From Desertimonas sp963732335 (GTDB taxonomy: Bacteria > Actinomycetota > Acidimicrobiia > Acidimicrobiales > Ilumatobacteraceae): 64,000 nt of DNA. A program made the translations under genes and the position numbers. This document shows, piece after piece, positions 53,314 through 62,540 of the stretch; position 1 is the first letter of the stretch, and each line of letters starts with the position of its first letter. The stretch covers positions 62,001-126,000 of the forward strand of contig CAVSZO010000032.1 in the NCBI GenBank assembly GCA_963732335.1. The letters run 5' to 3'. The notes beneath the pieces were generated by a model that ran no database searches, was not told the origin of the DNA, and worked only from the letters and a program-made list of their open reading frames with translations.

Positions 53314-53380
53314 TGCGAGCGACCGAGCGCCAGCGAGGGAGCGGCACAACGGCCTGCGTGGCCGGGGAACGCAATGAACG
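53314..53380 (+). repeat. Dispersed intergenic repeat, copy B
   Basis: Fills the carB-pyrD gap: gcgagcgaccgagcgccagc, gagggagcgg and cgtggccggggaacgcaatg in order. The pyrD ATG (53374) lies within its last bases. Same orientation as copy C. Confidence 0.85.
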
Positions 53381-54223
53381 TTCGGATCGGGTCGGTCACG
53401 TTGCAGAACCCGGTGATGACGGCATCGGGGACCGCCGGCTACGGCACCGAACTGGCCGCATCGTTCGACCTCTCCGCGCTCGGGGCGATCGTCGTCAAGT
53501 CGCTCGCCGCCTTCGAGTGGGCGGGCAACCCAGCTCCACGACTGCGCCCGACCCCGGCCGGAATGCTCAACTCGGTCGGCTTGCAAGGGCCGGGGATCCC
53601 CCACTGGCTCGATCACGTGCTCCCCAACCTGTTGCGCACCGGGGCCACGGTGGTGGCCAGCGTGTGGGGACGCTCGGTCGACGACTACCGCGCCGCCGCC
53701 GAGCTCTCGCCGCTGCCCCCGACGGCGTCGTCGCGGTGGAGATCAACTTGTCGTGCCCGAACCTGCACGGTACGGGCATCTTCGCCCACGACCCGCAGCT
53801 GATCCGCCCAGGTCGTCGCTGCTGTCGCCGGCGCCGCCGGCCGACCGGCGTGGGCCAAGCTGAGCCCGAACACCGATCGTGTCGTCGAGGTCGCCGCCGC
53901 GGCGCGGGACGCCGGCGCCGAGGCGGTGACGTGCGTCAACACGTTGCTCGGCCTCGCGTTCGACCCAGACACTCGGAGGCCGGCGCTGGGCGGAGGGGGA
54001 GGCGGCCTGTCCGGTCCGGCGATCCACCCGGTCGCCGTCCGCATCGTGCGCGACGTCGCCACCGCCCTGCCTGGCTTTCCGGTGATCGGCGTTGGGGGCA
54101 TCGCCACGTCGTGGGACGCCGACGGAGTTCCTCCTCGCCGGAGCCGTCGCCGTCCAGGTTGGCACGGCCACGTTCCAGGATCCGCGGGCACCGCTGCGAA
54201 TCCTGCGCGGAATGGCGAGTTGA
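53374..54223 (+). CDS. pyrD: Dihydroorotate dehydrogenase (class 1, catalytic subunit)
   Basis: FMN enzyme oxidising dihydroorotate. LQNPVMTASGTAGYGTELAA, IVVKSLAAFEWAGNPAPRL, MLNSVGLQGPGIPHWLDHVL, AVEINLSCPNLHGTGIFAHD with the class 1 catalytic Cys in N-L-S-C-P-N, CVNTLLGLAFDPDTRRPALG and VIGVGGIATSWDATEFLLAG. Breaks near 53710, 53810 and 54127. Ends LRILRGMAS at 54223. Class 1B enzymes need the iron-sulfur subunit PyrK, not found in the window. It occupies the place where many actinobacteria have pyrF. Confidence 0.92.
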
Positions 54224-54292
54224 TGCCACGAAGCGCCGACATCATGTGCACGCTTCGGCCCGCTCCATCGACACGTTCCGCATGCGGCCCGT

Positions 54293-54304
54293 GAACATAT
54301 GTTC
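54293..54304. promoter_or_regulatory. LexA (SOS) box-like palindrome upstream of mihF
   Basis: GAACATATGTTC is a perfect 12-base palindrome and fits the Gram-positive LexA consensus CGAACRNRYGTTYG at all core positions. It lies 58 bases before the mihF ATG and near the end of pyrD. Damage-inducible control is inferred only from the match. Confidence 0.5.
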
Positions 54305-54347
54305 GTAGTCTTTCTCGCATATCCCCAGTTCACGGCCTCGGCAGCGC

Positions 54348-54353
54348 TAGCGT
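54348..54353 (+). promoter_or_regulatory. TAGCGT -10 box ahead of mihF
   Basis: TAGCGT ends 8 bases before ATG 54362. Confidence 0.35.
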
Positions 54354-54361
54354 TCCGGGAC

Positions 54362-54670
54362 ATGGCAACACCTCCGACACTGACGCCTGAGCAGCGGACA
54401 GCTGCCCTGGAGAAGGCGAAGCTGGCCCGCGCAGCTCGTGCCGACATCAAGGCGAGACTGAAGATGGGTTCGATGTCGCTGAAATCAGCGCTCGAGTCCG
54501 ACGACAACAACGTCGGCAAGCTGAAGGTCAAGTCGATGCTCGAGTCGCTGCCCGGCGTCGGCAAGGTCAAGGCCCAGAAGGTGATGGACGACATCGGCAT
54601 CGCCGACAACCGTCGCATCCAGGGCCTCGGCTCCCAGCAGCGTCAGGCACTGCTCGAAGCCCTCGGGTGA
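54362..54670 (+). CDS. mihF: Actinobacterial integration host factor mIHF
   Basis: 102 residues, intact. TPPTLTPEQRTAALEKAKLA, AARADIKARLKMGSMSLKSA and the helix-two-turn-helix MLESLPGVGKVKAQKVMDDI. A nucleoid-associated DNA-binding protein essential in mycobacteria and unrelated to the enteric IHF heterodimer. The order mihF-gmk-rpoZ is an actinobacterial signature. A LexA-like palindrome lies upstream. Its stop overlaps gmk. Confidence 0.95.
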   Translation: MATPPTLTPEQRTAALEKAKLARAARADIKARLKMGSMSLKSALESDDNNVGKLKVKSMLESLPGVGKVKAQKVMDDIGIADNRRIQGLGSQQRQALLEALG

Positions 54671-55239
54671 GCCCGGGCGCTTCAGCGCATACGCCGCTCA
54701 CCATCATCATCTCCGGCCCGGGAGGCGTCGGCAAGAGCACGATCGCCAACCGGCTGGTCGCCCGTGATCCACGGCTGTGGTTGTCACGGTCGTGGACAAC
54801 GCGCTCACGCCGGGACGGCGAGTCCGAGTCGGCCTACCACTTCGTCGATCCGGAGCAGTTCCGCCAGCACATCGCCGCTGGCGGGTTCCTCGAATGGACC
54901 GAGTTCCTCGGCCACCTCTACGGCACACCCCTCCCGGAGCCGGTCGCCGGCAGCGACGTCGTCCTCGAGATCGAGGTCGACGGCGCCCAGCAGGTCAAGG
55001 CCCAGCGACCCGACGCCATCTTGATCTTCGTCCTCCCACCGACGCGGACGGAGCAGGAACGACGCCTTCGTCAGCGCGGCGATCGGGAGGACAAGGTCGC
55101 CGATCGCCTGCGCAAGGCCGAGTCGGAGGAGCCGGTCGGTCTCGAGCTGGCCGACCACGTTCTCGTCAACGACAACCTCGACGACACGATCGATGAGCTG
55201 CTGCGAATCATCGATGGGGCGCGCAAGCGGGCCCGGTAG
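54667..55239 (+). CDS. gmk: Guanylate kinase
   Basis: 190 residues, intact. P-loop IIISGPGGVGKSTIANRLVA, GMP-binding SRSWTTRSRRDGESESAYHF, GGFLEWTEFLGHLYGTPLPE and VVLEIEVDGAQQVKAQRPDA. Phosphorylates GMP. Start GTG 54667 by GTGA overlap with mihF. Confidence 0.95.
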   Translation: MSPGASAHTPLTIIISGPGGVGKSTIANRLVARDPRLWLSRSWTTRSRRDGESESAYHFVDPEQFRQHIAAGGFLEWTEFLGHLYGTPLPEPVAGSDVVLEIEVDGAQQVKAQRPDAILIFVLPPTRTEQERRLRQRGDREDKVADRLRKAESEEPVGLELADHVLVNDNLDDTIDELLRIIDGARKRAR

Positions 55240-55291
55240 ACTTCCCCGACCGCTGACGACCTCGACCGCCAGGAATGGACTCACGCTGCCC

Positions 55292-55609
55292 ATGGAACGC
55301 TCGCACGACACGATGATGAACCCGCCGATCGAGGGCCTCCTCGATCGTGTCGACTCCAAGTTCGGGTTGGTGACGCTCGCCGCCCGCCGGGCCAGGCACA
55401 TCAACGCCTACTTCAACCAGCTCGGTGAAGGACTCGGCCAGATGATCCCGCCGCAGGTGTCGTCCGTGTCGCGCAAGCCGCTGAGCATCGGCTTCGAGGA
55501 GATCGCCGCCGACAAGATCGTCTGGGCCGAGCCGCAGCCGCCCGCCGAGGACGACGAGGCGACGGTCGACGACGAGGCCGGCGGAGACGCCGGGCTCGAC
55601 CCCGCTTGA
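55292..55609 (+). CDS. rpoZ: RNA polymerase omega subunit
   Basis: 105 residues. MNPPIEGLLDRVDSKFGLVT, LAARRARHINAYFNQLGEGL and PLSIGFEEIAADKIVWAE are omega hallmarks, followed by an acidic tail (DDEATVDDEAGGDAG). Start ATG 55292; ATG 55313 is possible. Stabilises the beta-prime subunit. Intact. Confidence 0.93.
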   Translation: MERSHDTMMNPPIEGLLDRVDSKFGLVTLAARRARHINAYFNQLGEGLGQMIPPQVSSVSRKPLSIGFEEIAADKIVWAEPQPPAEDDEATVDDEAGGDAGLDPA

Positions 55610-55646
55610 GCCGCCACCGATCCACCACCCGAACAAGGAAGCACTG

Positions 55647-56841
55647 ATGTCCCGCTGGACCTTCACCTCGGAGAGCGTGACCGAGGGTCATCCGGACAAG
55701 ATGGCCGACCAGATCAGCGACACCGTCCTCGACGCCATCCTGTCCGAGGATCGCAACGGTCGTGTCGCCTGCGAGACGCTGCTGACCACGGGACTGTGCG
55801 TGATCGCCGGTGAGATCACGACGTCGGCGTACGTCGACATCCCCAAGCTTGCCCGCGACACCATCAAGCGCATCGGCTACGACGACGCCCTCTACGGTTT
55901 CGATGGCGGCACGTGCGGTGTCATCGTGTCGATCGACGAGCAGTCCCCGGACATCGGGCAGGGCGTCGACAAGTCCGAGGAACTCCGCTCCGGAGAGGCC
56001 GGTGAGGACCCGCTCGACGCCCAGGGTGCCGGCGACCAGGGGATGATGTTCGGGTTTGCCTGCGACGAGACACCCGACTTGATGCCGCTGCCGATCTGGA
56101 CCGCCCACCGTCTCGCCGAGCGCCTGGCCGAGGTGCGCAAGTCCGGCCAGGTGCCCTACCTTCGACCCGACGGCAAGACCCAGGTGACGTTCGAGTACGA
56201 GGACGGCGTGCCCGTCGCCCTCAGGGGCGTGTTGATCTCGACGCAGCACCAGGACGGCGTCGATCGTGACACGGTGATCCGCCCCGATCTGATCGAACAG
56301 GTGATCCAGCCGATCGTCCCGGAGCAGTTCGCCGACGACGCCTACGAGGTGTTCATCAACCCGACGGGGACGTTCGTGCTCGGCGGGCCACACGCCGACT
56401 GCGGCCTGACGGGACGCAAGATCATCGTCGACACGTACGGCGGCATGGGTCGCCACGGTGGCGGGGCGTTCAGTGGCAAGGACCCGAGCAAGGTCGATCG
56501 CTCGGCCGCCTACGCGGCCCGGTGGGTCGCCAAGCACGTCGTCGCCTCGGGAGCAGCGTCGCGCTGCGAGGTGCAGGTCGCCTATGCCATCGGCGTCGCC
56601 CACCCGGTCAGCATCCTCGTCGAGACGTTCGGCACGAGTACCGTCGATCCGGAGTTGATCACCAAGAGCGTTCCGGCGGTGTTCGACCTGCGCCCGGGGG
56701 CGATCATCCGCGATCTCGACCTGAAGCGGCCGATCTATCGCGACACGGCGGCGTACGGACACTTCGGCCGCAGCCTCCCGCAGTTCACTTGGGAGCACGC
56801 CGAGCCGCCTCGCCGACTTCAAGGCCGCCGTCGGCCTGTAG
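55647..56841 (+). CDS. metK: S-adenosylmethionine synthase
   Basis: About 397 residues. SESVTEGHPDKMADQISDTV, GTCGVIVSIDEQSPDIGQGV, AGDQGMMFGFACDETPDLMP, GGMGRHGGGAFSGKDPSKVD. One extra C near 56810; with it removed the tail reads LADFKAAVGL and stops at 56841. SD aaggaag 6 bases before ATG. coaBC, often between rpoZ and metK, is absent. Confidence 0.95.
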
Positions 56842-56915
56842 CCCACTGCCGTTCGAGTAGTTTCGTGCCATCCGAGTGCCACGTATGACGGACAGGTGTC
56901 ACGTGCGCACCTCGG

Positions 56916-58660
56916 ATGCGAGTGCGGGTAGTCCCCGATGTCACCGGCCTCGACAAGCAGTTCGACTACCTCGTTCCTGAGCACGCTGCGCGGCTGACGA
57001 TCGCCGTCGGGGCGATCGTGCGGGTTCCCCTCCATGGGAGGCGGGTACGTGGCTGGGTCACGGAGATCGACCCGGCGTTGGAGGTCGATCGAGCCAGGCT
57101 CCAGCCGATTGCCAGGTTCTCGTCGATCGGACCGTCTCCAGGCCTGATCGAGCTGGCCGAGTGGGCGTCGGTGCGCTGGGCGGCCGGTCGGCTCCGGCCG
57201 TTTCTCGTGGCGGCGAGCCCACCCACCAACGTCACGGGCCTGCCATCCGCCTGCCCGCGGGCGAGCTGACGTCCCTGCCGGCGACGGTCGGCCGCCGAGC
57301 CGCTGACCTCCTCGCCGAGGGTGGGGGAGTGCTGCTGCTCCCACCGGCGACGTCACCAGTCGATGCCGTCGTCGCGGCCGCGCTCCACGGACCGGCCCTC
57401 GTCGTGATGCCGACGGTCGAGCCGGGCCGAGGCGATGGCGTCGGCGCTCGCGCGTCGCGGGCTGGGCGTCGCCGTCGTTCCCAGACAGTGGGCACTGGCG
57501 GCGGCGGGCGTGGACGTCGTGATCGGTGCACGCGGGGCGGCGTGGGCGCCGTGCCCGCAGTTGGGCGTCGCCATCGTCGATCGACGAGCACGACGAGACC
57601 CTGCAGGAGGAGCGCAACCCGACGTGGCACGCGCGCGACGTCGCGATCGAGCGGGCCCGACGCGCCGGTGCACCCGTGCTCTTGACCACGCCGTGCCCGA
57701 CAGTCAGTGGTGTCGCTGCCGCCGGCGGCTCACTCGTCCGCCTGCCGGTCGACGAGGAACGGGCCGGCTGGCCGATCGTCGACATCGTCGACCGCAGCGA
57801 CGAGGAGCCGTGGCGAACGTCGCTGCTGTCGTCGGCGTTGATCCAGCAGCTTCGACGGGACGCCCGCGTGGTCTGCGTGCACAACACCACCGGCCGGGCG
57901 CGCATCCTCGCCTGCCGGACGTGCCGCTCCTTGGTTCGCTGCACGCGCTGCGACGCTGCAGTTGGGCTCGGCGACGACGCGCCGGCTGGTGTGCCCCCGC
58001 TGCGGCGCGGACCGCCCGGCGGTGTGCCAGGTCTGTGGCGGGTCTGGTTTCGCCAACCTCCGCCCCGGCGTCACCCGACTGCGCGAGGAGTTGGAGGCGG
58101 CCGCAGGGCGGCCCGTCGTCGCCGTCACCGGATCCGACAGCTCGACGCCGCCGAGCCAGCCGGGGTCTACGTCGGCACGGAGGCGGTGCTCCACCGCGTC
58201 GACCACGCCGATGTTGTCGCCTTCCTCGATTTCGACCGCGAGCTCCTGGCGCCGCGCTACCGGGCCGGTGAACAGGCGATGGCGCTGCTGACCAAGGCAG
58301 CCCGCCTGCTGGGTCCGCGCCGGCGCGGCGGGCGGTTGATGGTCCAGACGTTCCTGCCGCACCACGAGGTGATCCAGGCGGCTCTTCTGGCCGATCCGGC
58401 GAGACTCCTCGACTCGGAGCGGCAGCGACGCGACCTGTTCGGTCTGCCCCCGGCGACGGCCCTCGCTCGCGTCAGCGGGCCAGGCAGCGATGCGTGTTGC
58501 CGAGGAGCTGCGGGCCGTCGCCGGGCTCTCGGTCGGGGGCACCGCCAACGACTACCTCGTCACCGCCCCGACCTGGGACCAACTCGGCCGGGCTCTCATC
58601 GCGGCCGAGCGCCCGAAGGGATCACGTGTGAGAGTTGCCGTCGACCCGCCTCGTGTCTAG
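56916..58660 (+). CDS. priA: Primosomal protein PriA-like, without helicase motifs
   Basis: About 575 residues, shorter than enteric PriA. N-terminal DNA-binding domain VRVVPDVTGLDKQFDYLVPE with IVRVPLHGRRVRGWVTEIDP. The position of the Walker A motif reads VLLLPPATSPVDAVVAAALH, lacking GxGKT, while a remnant of motif II, IDEHDETLQEERNPTWHARD, remains. Zinc cysteines in ILACRTCRSLVRCTRC, RLVCPRCGADRPAVCQVCGG. Actinobacterial PriA proteins are known to lack helicase motifs. At least six single-base breaks. Confidence 0.85.
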
Positions 58661-59248
58661 CGACGGACCTCCAGCAGCCGGTAGCCCTTCGACGAGGCCA
58701 GCCGTCGGGTCGGCCAACCGCCGTCGGTGAGCCAGCGCTGCAGCGAGTCGGCGCCGAGGTGCTTCTGCACGACGAGCACCGCAACGCCTGCCGGAGTCAG
58801 TCGGCGCAACCACGTTGTCAGCAGCTCGTGCAGTTGAGACTTGCCGATGCGGATCGGCGGGTTCGACCAGATCAGGTCGAAGCGCCAGCGCCTCGTCGAC
58901 GTCCTCCGGTGGACGGACGTCGACATTGCCGAGGCCGTTGCGCATGGCGTTGGCGGCACACAGCTGCCTGGCTCGCTCGTTGACGTCGATGGCGACGACT
59001 CGGCTCGCCGGCGATCGCCGGGCGAGGGTGAGGGCGATCGCCCCGGCACCACACCCGAGGTCGAGGAACATGCCGTCGGCCGGCGGCGCCGGCGCCTGGC
59101 GCAGGAGCAACTCCGTGCCGGCGTCGAGGCGCCCGTGGCTGAACACCCCGCGGTCCGTGCGGAGCGTGAGCGGTGGGTCGACGAGATCGATGACGATCTC
59201 GCGCTCGTCCGAGGTCGCCTGCTGCTGCTCCGAGAAGTAGTGCGACAT
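58657..59248 (-). CDS. RsmC-like class I SAM methyltransferase (rRNA guanine-N2 type)
   Basis: About 196 residues. SAM motif I PPADGMFLDLGCGAGAIALT, then FDLIWSNPPIRIGKSQLHEL containing the N-P-P-[IF]-R catalytic motif of 16S rRNA (guanine1207-N2) methyltransferases, and GVAVLVVQKHLGADSLQRWL. It has only the catalytic domain, as in actinobacterial relatives. One extra base near 58880. Start ATG 59248, divergent from def by 21 bases; tail overlaps priA by 4 bases. Confidence 0.85.
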
Positions 59249-59256
59249 GTGGTCGG

Positions 59257-59262
59257 TAGCCT
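59257..59262 (+). promoter_or_regulatory. TAGCCT -10 box ahead of def
   Basis: TAGCCT ends 7 bases before ATG 59270 in a 21-base divergent gap, leaving no room for a leader. Confidence 0.45.
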
Positions 59263-59269
59263 GGCAGTC

Positions 59270-59809
59270 ATGAGCGCCCCGATTCGCGTCTTCGGAGATC
59301 CCGTGCTCAAGACCAAGGCAGCCCCGGTCGCCGATATCGACGGCAAGGCGGTGCGGTTGGTCGACGACATGTTCGACTCGCTGTACGACTGCGAGCAACG
59401 GGCTCGCGCTGGCGGCTCCGCAGATCGGGGTGCAGAAGCAGGTCGTCGTGTGGGACTTCGGGGACGACCCGCAGGTGATCTTCAATCCGGAGATCGTCCG
59501 ACTCGGACGGTGAGTGGGTCTACGAGGAGGGCTGTCTGTCGATTCCCGGGCTCTACGTCGAGTTGATCCGACCGAAGACGGTGCTCGTCCGCGGCGTTGA
59601 TCTCGACGGCAACCCGGTGGAGCGCGAGGCGGACGAGCTGGAGGCGAGAATGTTCCAGCACGAGCTCGATCACCTCAACGGTGTGCTGATGTTCGACCGG
59701 ATGACACCCGATCAGCGGCGTGACGCGATGGCGGAGTACCGCCGGATCACCGAACAGAACGCTCAGCCGCTCGCCGAACGGGGAGCGCCGCCGCCTCCGC
59801 CTGCGCTGA
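59270..59809 (+). CDS. def: Peptide deformylase
   Basis: Removes the N-formyl group from nascent proteins. Motif 1 LALAAPQIGVQKQVVVWDFG, motif 2 YEEGCLSIPGLYVELIRPKT with the metal-binding Cys, motif 3 FQHELDHLNGVLMFDRM with both His. About 180 residues. Breaks near 59405 and 59505. In the present sequence the frame continues in frame into fmt; a shift near the poly-Pro tail (GAPPPPP) would give a stop at 59807-59809. Confidence 0.93.
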
Positions 59810-59813
59810 TCGC

Positions 59814-60713
59814 GTGGGGAAAGCGCCTCGTCTTTCTCGGCACGCCCGAGGTCGCCGTGCCCCCATTGCGGGCATTGCACGACGCCGGCCACGACATCGC
59901 CCTCGTCGTCAGCCAGCCGGATCGGCGCCGCGGGCGTGGTGGGTCGGTGTCGCCGAGCCCGGTGAAGGCCGCGGCGCTCGACCTCGGTGTTCCGGTCACC
60001 GACCGCGTCGACGACGTGATCGACGCCGGCGCCGAGTTGGGCATCGTGGTGGCCTACGGGCGGTTGATCCGCCCGCCCGTCCTCGCTGCCGTCCCGATGG
60101 TGAACATGCACTTCAGCCTGTTGCCGCGGTGGCGCGGGGCGGCGCCGGTCGAGCGGGCCATCCTCGCCGGCGACACGGTCACCGGGGTATGCATCATGGA
60201 CGTCGCTGACGAGCTCGACGCCGGTGATGTCTATGCCTCCGCCGAGGTCCCGATCGGCGACACCACCACCGCCGACGAGTTGCGCAGCCGGTTGGTCGGC
60301 GTCGGTACCGGCCTACTGCTCGATGTCGTCGACGGCGAGCTTCCTGTGCCGACGCCACAGTCGGGCGAGGTGACGTACGCCGAAAAGCTGCGGCCCGAGG
60401 AGTGGCGGCTCGATTGGTCGCTCCCGGCCGTGAACCTGCATCGCTGGGTCCGCGCCGGCCGTGCCTGGACGACGTTCCGCGGCAAGCGCCTGGGCGTCCT
60501 CGCCGCTCGTTTGGGTCAGCTCGATGACCCGAATCCGGACGAAGCGATGACGCAAACTGCGGGGACGCTTGTCGACGGCCAGAACGGGGTGGTCGTCCAC
60601 GGGCGCTGGAACGTTGCAGCTCGTCCAGGTTCAGCCGGAGGGCAGGTCGGTGATGACGTGGACCGACTTCGCCAACGGCGCCCGGCCCACAACCGGCGAG
60701 CGACTCGGGATAA
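59814..60713 (+). CDS. fmt: Methionyl-tRNA formyltransferase
   Basis: Formylates initiator Met-tRNA. RLVFLGTPEVAVPPLRALHD, VSQPDRRRGRGGSVSPSPVK, the catalytic NMHFSLLPRWRGAAPVERAI, CIMDVADELDAGDVYASAEV, and the C-terminal domain LVQVQPEGRSVMTWTDFANG. Breaks near 60615 and 60708. Probable start GTG 59814 if one G of gggg at 59816-59819 is extra. Ends at TAA 60711-60713. def-fmt order is near universal. Confidence 0.93.
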
Positions 60714-60774
60714 ACCGCCCACGCTCCGACAACTGGGGAAACCCCGTGTCAATCGCCGATCCGGGGTGCGATTC

Positions 60775-60791
60775 GTGTCAGGTGCTGACAC
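60775..60791. promoter_or_regulatory. GTGTCAG palindrome upstream of the MogA/MoaB gene
   Basis: GTGTCAG-gtg-CTGACAC is a perfect 7-base inverted repeat about 40 bases before GTG 60833. It may be an operator or a weak terminator for fmt. Confidence 0.35.
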
Positions 60792-60818
60792 GGAACTGCC
60801 CCAGATGACCTCGACAGG

Positions 60819-60824
60819 TAGCGT
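60819..60824 (+). promoter_or_regulatory. TAGCGT -10 box ahead of the MogA/MoaB gene
   Basis: TAGCGT ends 8 bases before GTG 60833. Confidence 0.35.
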
Positions 60825-60832
60825 GCGCCGAC

Positions 60833-61313
60833 GTGGGGACGGCTCAGCTGCAGGCGAAGGTGTTGACCGTCAGCGACGGGGTTGTCGCTGGCACCCGCGA
60901 CGACGCCAGCGGGCGGGCACTGGTCGAGCAGCTCACCGGCTGCCGGGTTCGAGGTGGTCGGCCACGAGGTGTCGGCAGATGGCGCCGACGAGGTCGCCAC
61001 GGCGTTGACGCGACTGAGCGACGGGTTCGCCGGGCTCGTCGTCACGACCGGGGGTACTGGGTTCGCACCGCGGGACCAGACGCCCGAGGGCACTCGTGCA
61101 ATCATCGACCGCGAGGCGCCGGGCCTCGCCGAGGCGATGCGACTCGTCAGTCCTCACGGCCGGCTCTCGCGTGGTGTCGCCGGGGTCCGCGGCTCGACGA
61201 TCATCTGCAACACGCCGGGTTCGCCGAAGGGTTGCGTCGAACAACTCGGGGCGATCCTCGACGTGCTCCCGCACGCCCTGCGCCTTCTCCACGGCCAACC
61301 GACCCAGCACTGA
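60833..61313 (+). CDS. MogA/MoaB family molybdopterin adenylyltransferase-like protein
   Basis: About 160 residues. LQAKVLTVSDGVVAGTRDDA, GRALVEQLTAAGFEVVGHEV (one base removed near 60945), FAGLVVTTGGTGFAPRDQTP and STIICNTPGSPKGCVEQLGA are the MoCF-domain landmarks; T-T-G-G-T-G and N-T-P-G-S-P-K-G bind molybdopterin. Activates molybdopterin by adenylation before molybdate insertion. MobA-like gene at 28.9 kb is the other cofactor gene in the window. Confidence 0.88.
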
Positions 61314-61344
61314 CCGAGCGGTGCGGGAGAGTCCCCGGTGCTGC

Positions 61345-61425
61345 TGCGAGCGACCGAGCGCCAGCGAGGGAGCGGCCATGCGCTGCGCAGGCAGACCACG
61401 GCGTGGCCGGGGAACGCAATGAACG
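61345..61425 (+). repeat. Dispersed intergenic repeat, copy C
   Basis: Lies between the MogA/MoaB gene and hisG: gcgagcgaccgagcgccagc, gagggagcgg, a longer variable middle, then cgtggccggggaacgcaatg. Outer parts nearly identical to copy B; the middle is about 14 bases longer. Confidence 0.85.
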
Positions 61426-61430
61426 GGCGT

Positions 61431-61436
61431 TAGCGT
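61431..61436 (+). promoter_or_regulatory. TAGCGT -10 box ahead of hisG
   Basis: TAGCGT ends 9 bases before ATG 61446, directly after the repeat. Confidence 0.3.
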
Positions 61437-61445
61437 CGCGCTCCG

Positions 61446-62323
61446 ATGCTGCGGATCGTGTTGCCGAAAGGGTCGCTGGAGCGGGCGACCATGGACCTGT
61501 TCGAGGCGGCAGACCTCGCCGTCGTGCGCTCGTCGTCGGTCGCCTATCGCGCTTCGATCGACGACCCCCGCATCGACGAGGTGCGCATCCTGCGCCCGCA
61601 GGAGATCCCCGTCTACGTCGCCGAAGGGCTCTTCGACATCGGCATCACCGGTCGCGACTGGGTCGAGGAGACCGCCAGCGACGTCGTGACCCTCGGGCGA
61701 GTTGCGCTACTCCAAGGCGACCTCCGAGCCGATCAAGCTCGTCCTCGCCGTCGCCGAGGACTCCCCGGTCACGTCCGTCAAGGAGTTGCCCGAAGGCGTG
61801 CGCGTGTCCACGGAGTACCCCGAGCTGACCCGTCGTTACTTCGCCGAGCACGGCATCGACGCCGACGTGCGGCTGAGCTACGGGGCGAGCGAGGCGAAGG
61901 TCCCGGACATCGCCGACTGCGTGGTCGAGATCACCGAGACGGGCAGGGCCTTGCGTGCAGCCGGCCTGCGCATCGTCGACACAGTCCTTGTCAGCTACAC
62001 CGAGGTGATCGCCAACCCGCGGTCGCATGCCGACCCTGACAAGCGCCACGCCATGGGTCAGCTGATGACACTGCTCAACGGCGCCCTCGACGCCCGCGAG
62101 AAGGTGCTCCTCAAGCTCAACGTCTCGGCCGATCAGCTACGAGTCGGTGCTCGCAGTTCTCCCCTCGGCGAAGTCCCCAACCGTCTCCGAGCTCGCCGGC
62201 GACGCCGGGTTTGCCATCGAGAGCGTGGTCGACAAGCGCACGATCAACCTCCTGATCCCCGCCCTCCGCGACGCCGGGGCGACGGATCTCCTGGAGATTC
62301 CGATCTCCAAGATCGTGCCGTAG
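61446..62323 (+). CDS. hisG: ATP phosphoribosyltransferase (long form)
   Basis: First step of histidine synthesis. LRIVLPKGSLERATMDLFEA, VAEGLFDIGITGRDWVEETA, LRYSKATSEPIKLVLAVAED, DADVRLSYGASEAKVPDIAD and the PRPP loop DCVVEITETGRALRAAGLRI. A C-terminal domain of about 75 residues (MTLLNGALDAREKVLLKLNV, then SYESVLAVLPSAKSPTVSEL) makes it the long, hexameric, histidine-inhibited form. Breaks near 61698 and 62138. No other his genes follow. Confidence 0.93.
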
Positions 62324-62327
62324 CGCA

Positions 62328-62540
62328 ATGACTACCAACAACGGAACAGTCACCGCGTTCGACGACGCTGCTGGACTCGGTGTCATCACGACCGCTGAAG
62401 GGACGCAGTACCCGTTCCACTGCGTCGAGATCGCCGACGGGACGCGCACGATCGATGTCGACGCCGACGTCGAGTTCGGCGTCCTGCGCAAGCTCGGGCG
62501 CGTCGAGGCCGGTCGCATCCGTCCGGCGCCGCCGACGTGA
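62328..62540 (+). CDS. Cold-shock-domain-like small protein
   Basis: 70 residues, intact: GTVTAFDDAAGLGVITTAEG, TQYPFHCVEIADGTRTIDVD, ADVEFGVLRKLGRVEAGRIR. The pattern G-x-V-x-x-F-D-x-x-x-G-x-G-x-I resembles a divergent cold-shock domain in which RNP1 and RNP2 aromatics are partly replaced (F in YPFHC kept). Role as RNA chaperone is inference. 4 bases after hisG; its stop overlaps the next GTG. Confidence 0.7.
   Translation: MTTNNGTVTAFDDAAGLGVITTAEGTQYPFHCVEIADGTRTIDVDADVEFGVLRKLGRVEAGRIRPAPPT

Noticed and set aside
55413..57944. Long minus-strand open frame of 843 codons opposite rpoZ-metK-priA
   Set aside because: Shadow of metK and priA coding; translation rich in R, G, D and H without domain signatures.
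60734..60744. GGGG-AAA-CCCC hairpin after fmt as terminator
   Set aside because: Only a 4-base stem and no T run; too weak to call.
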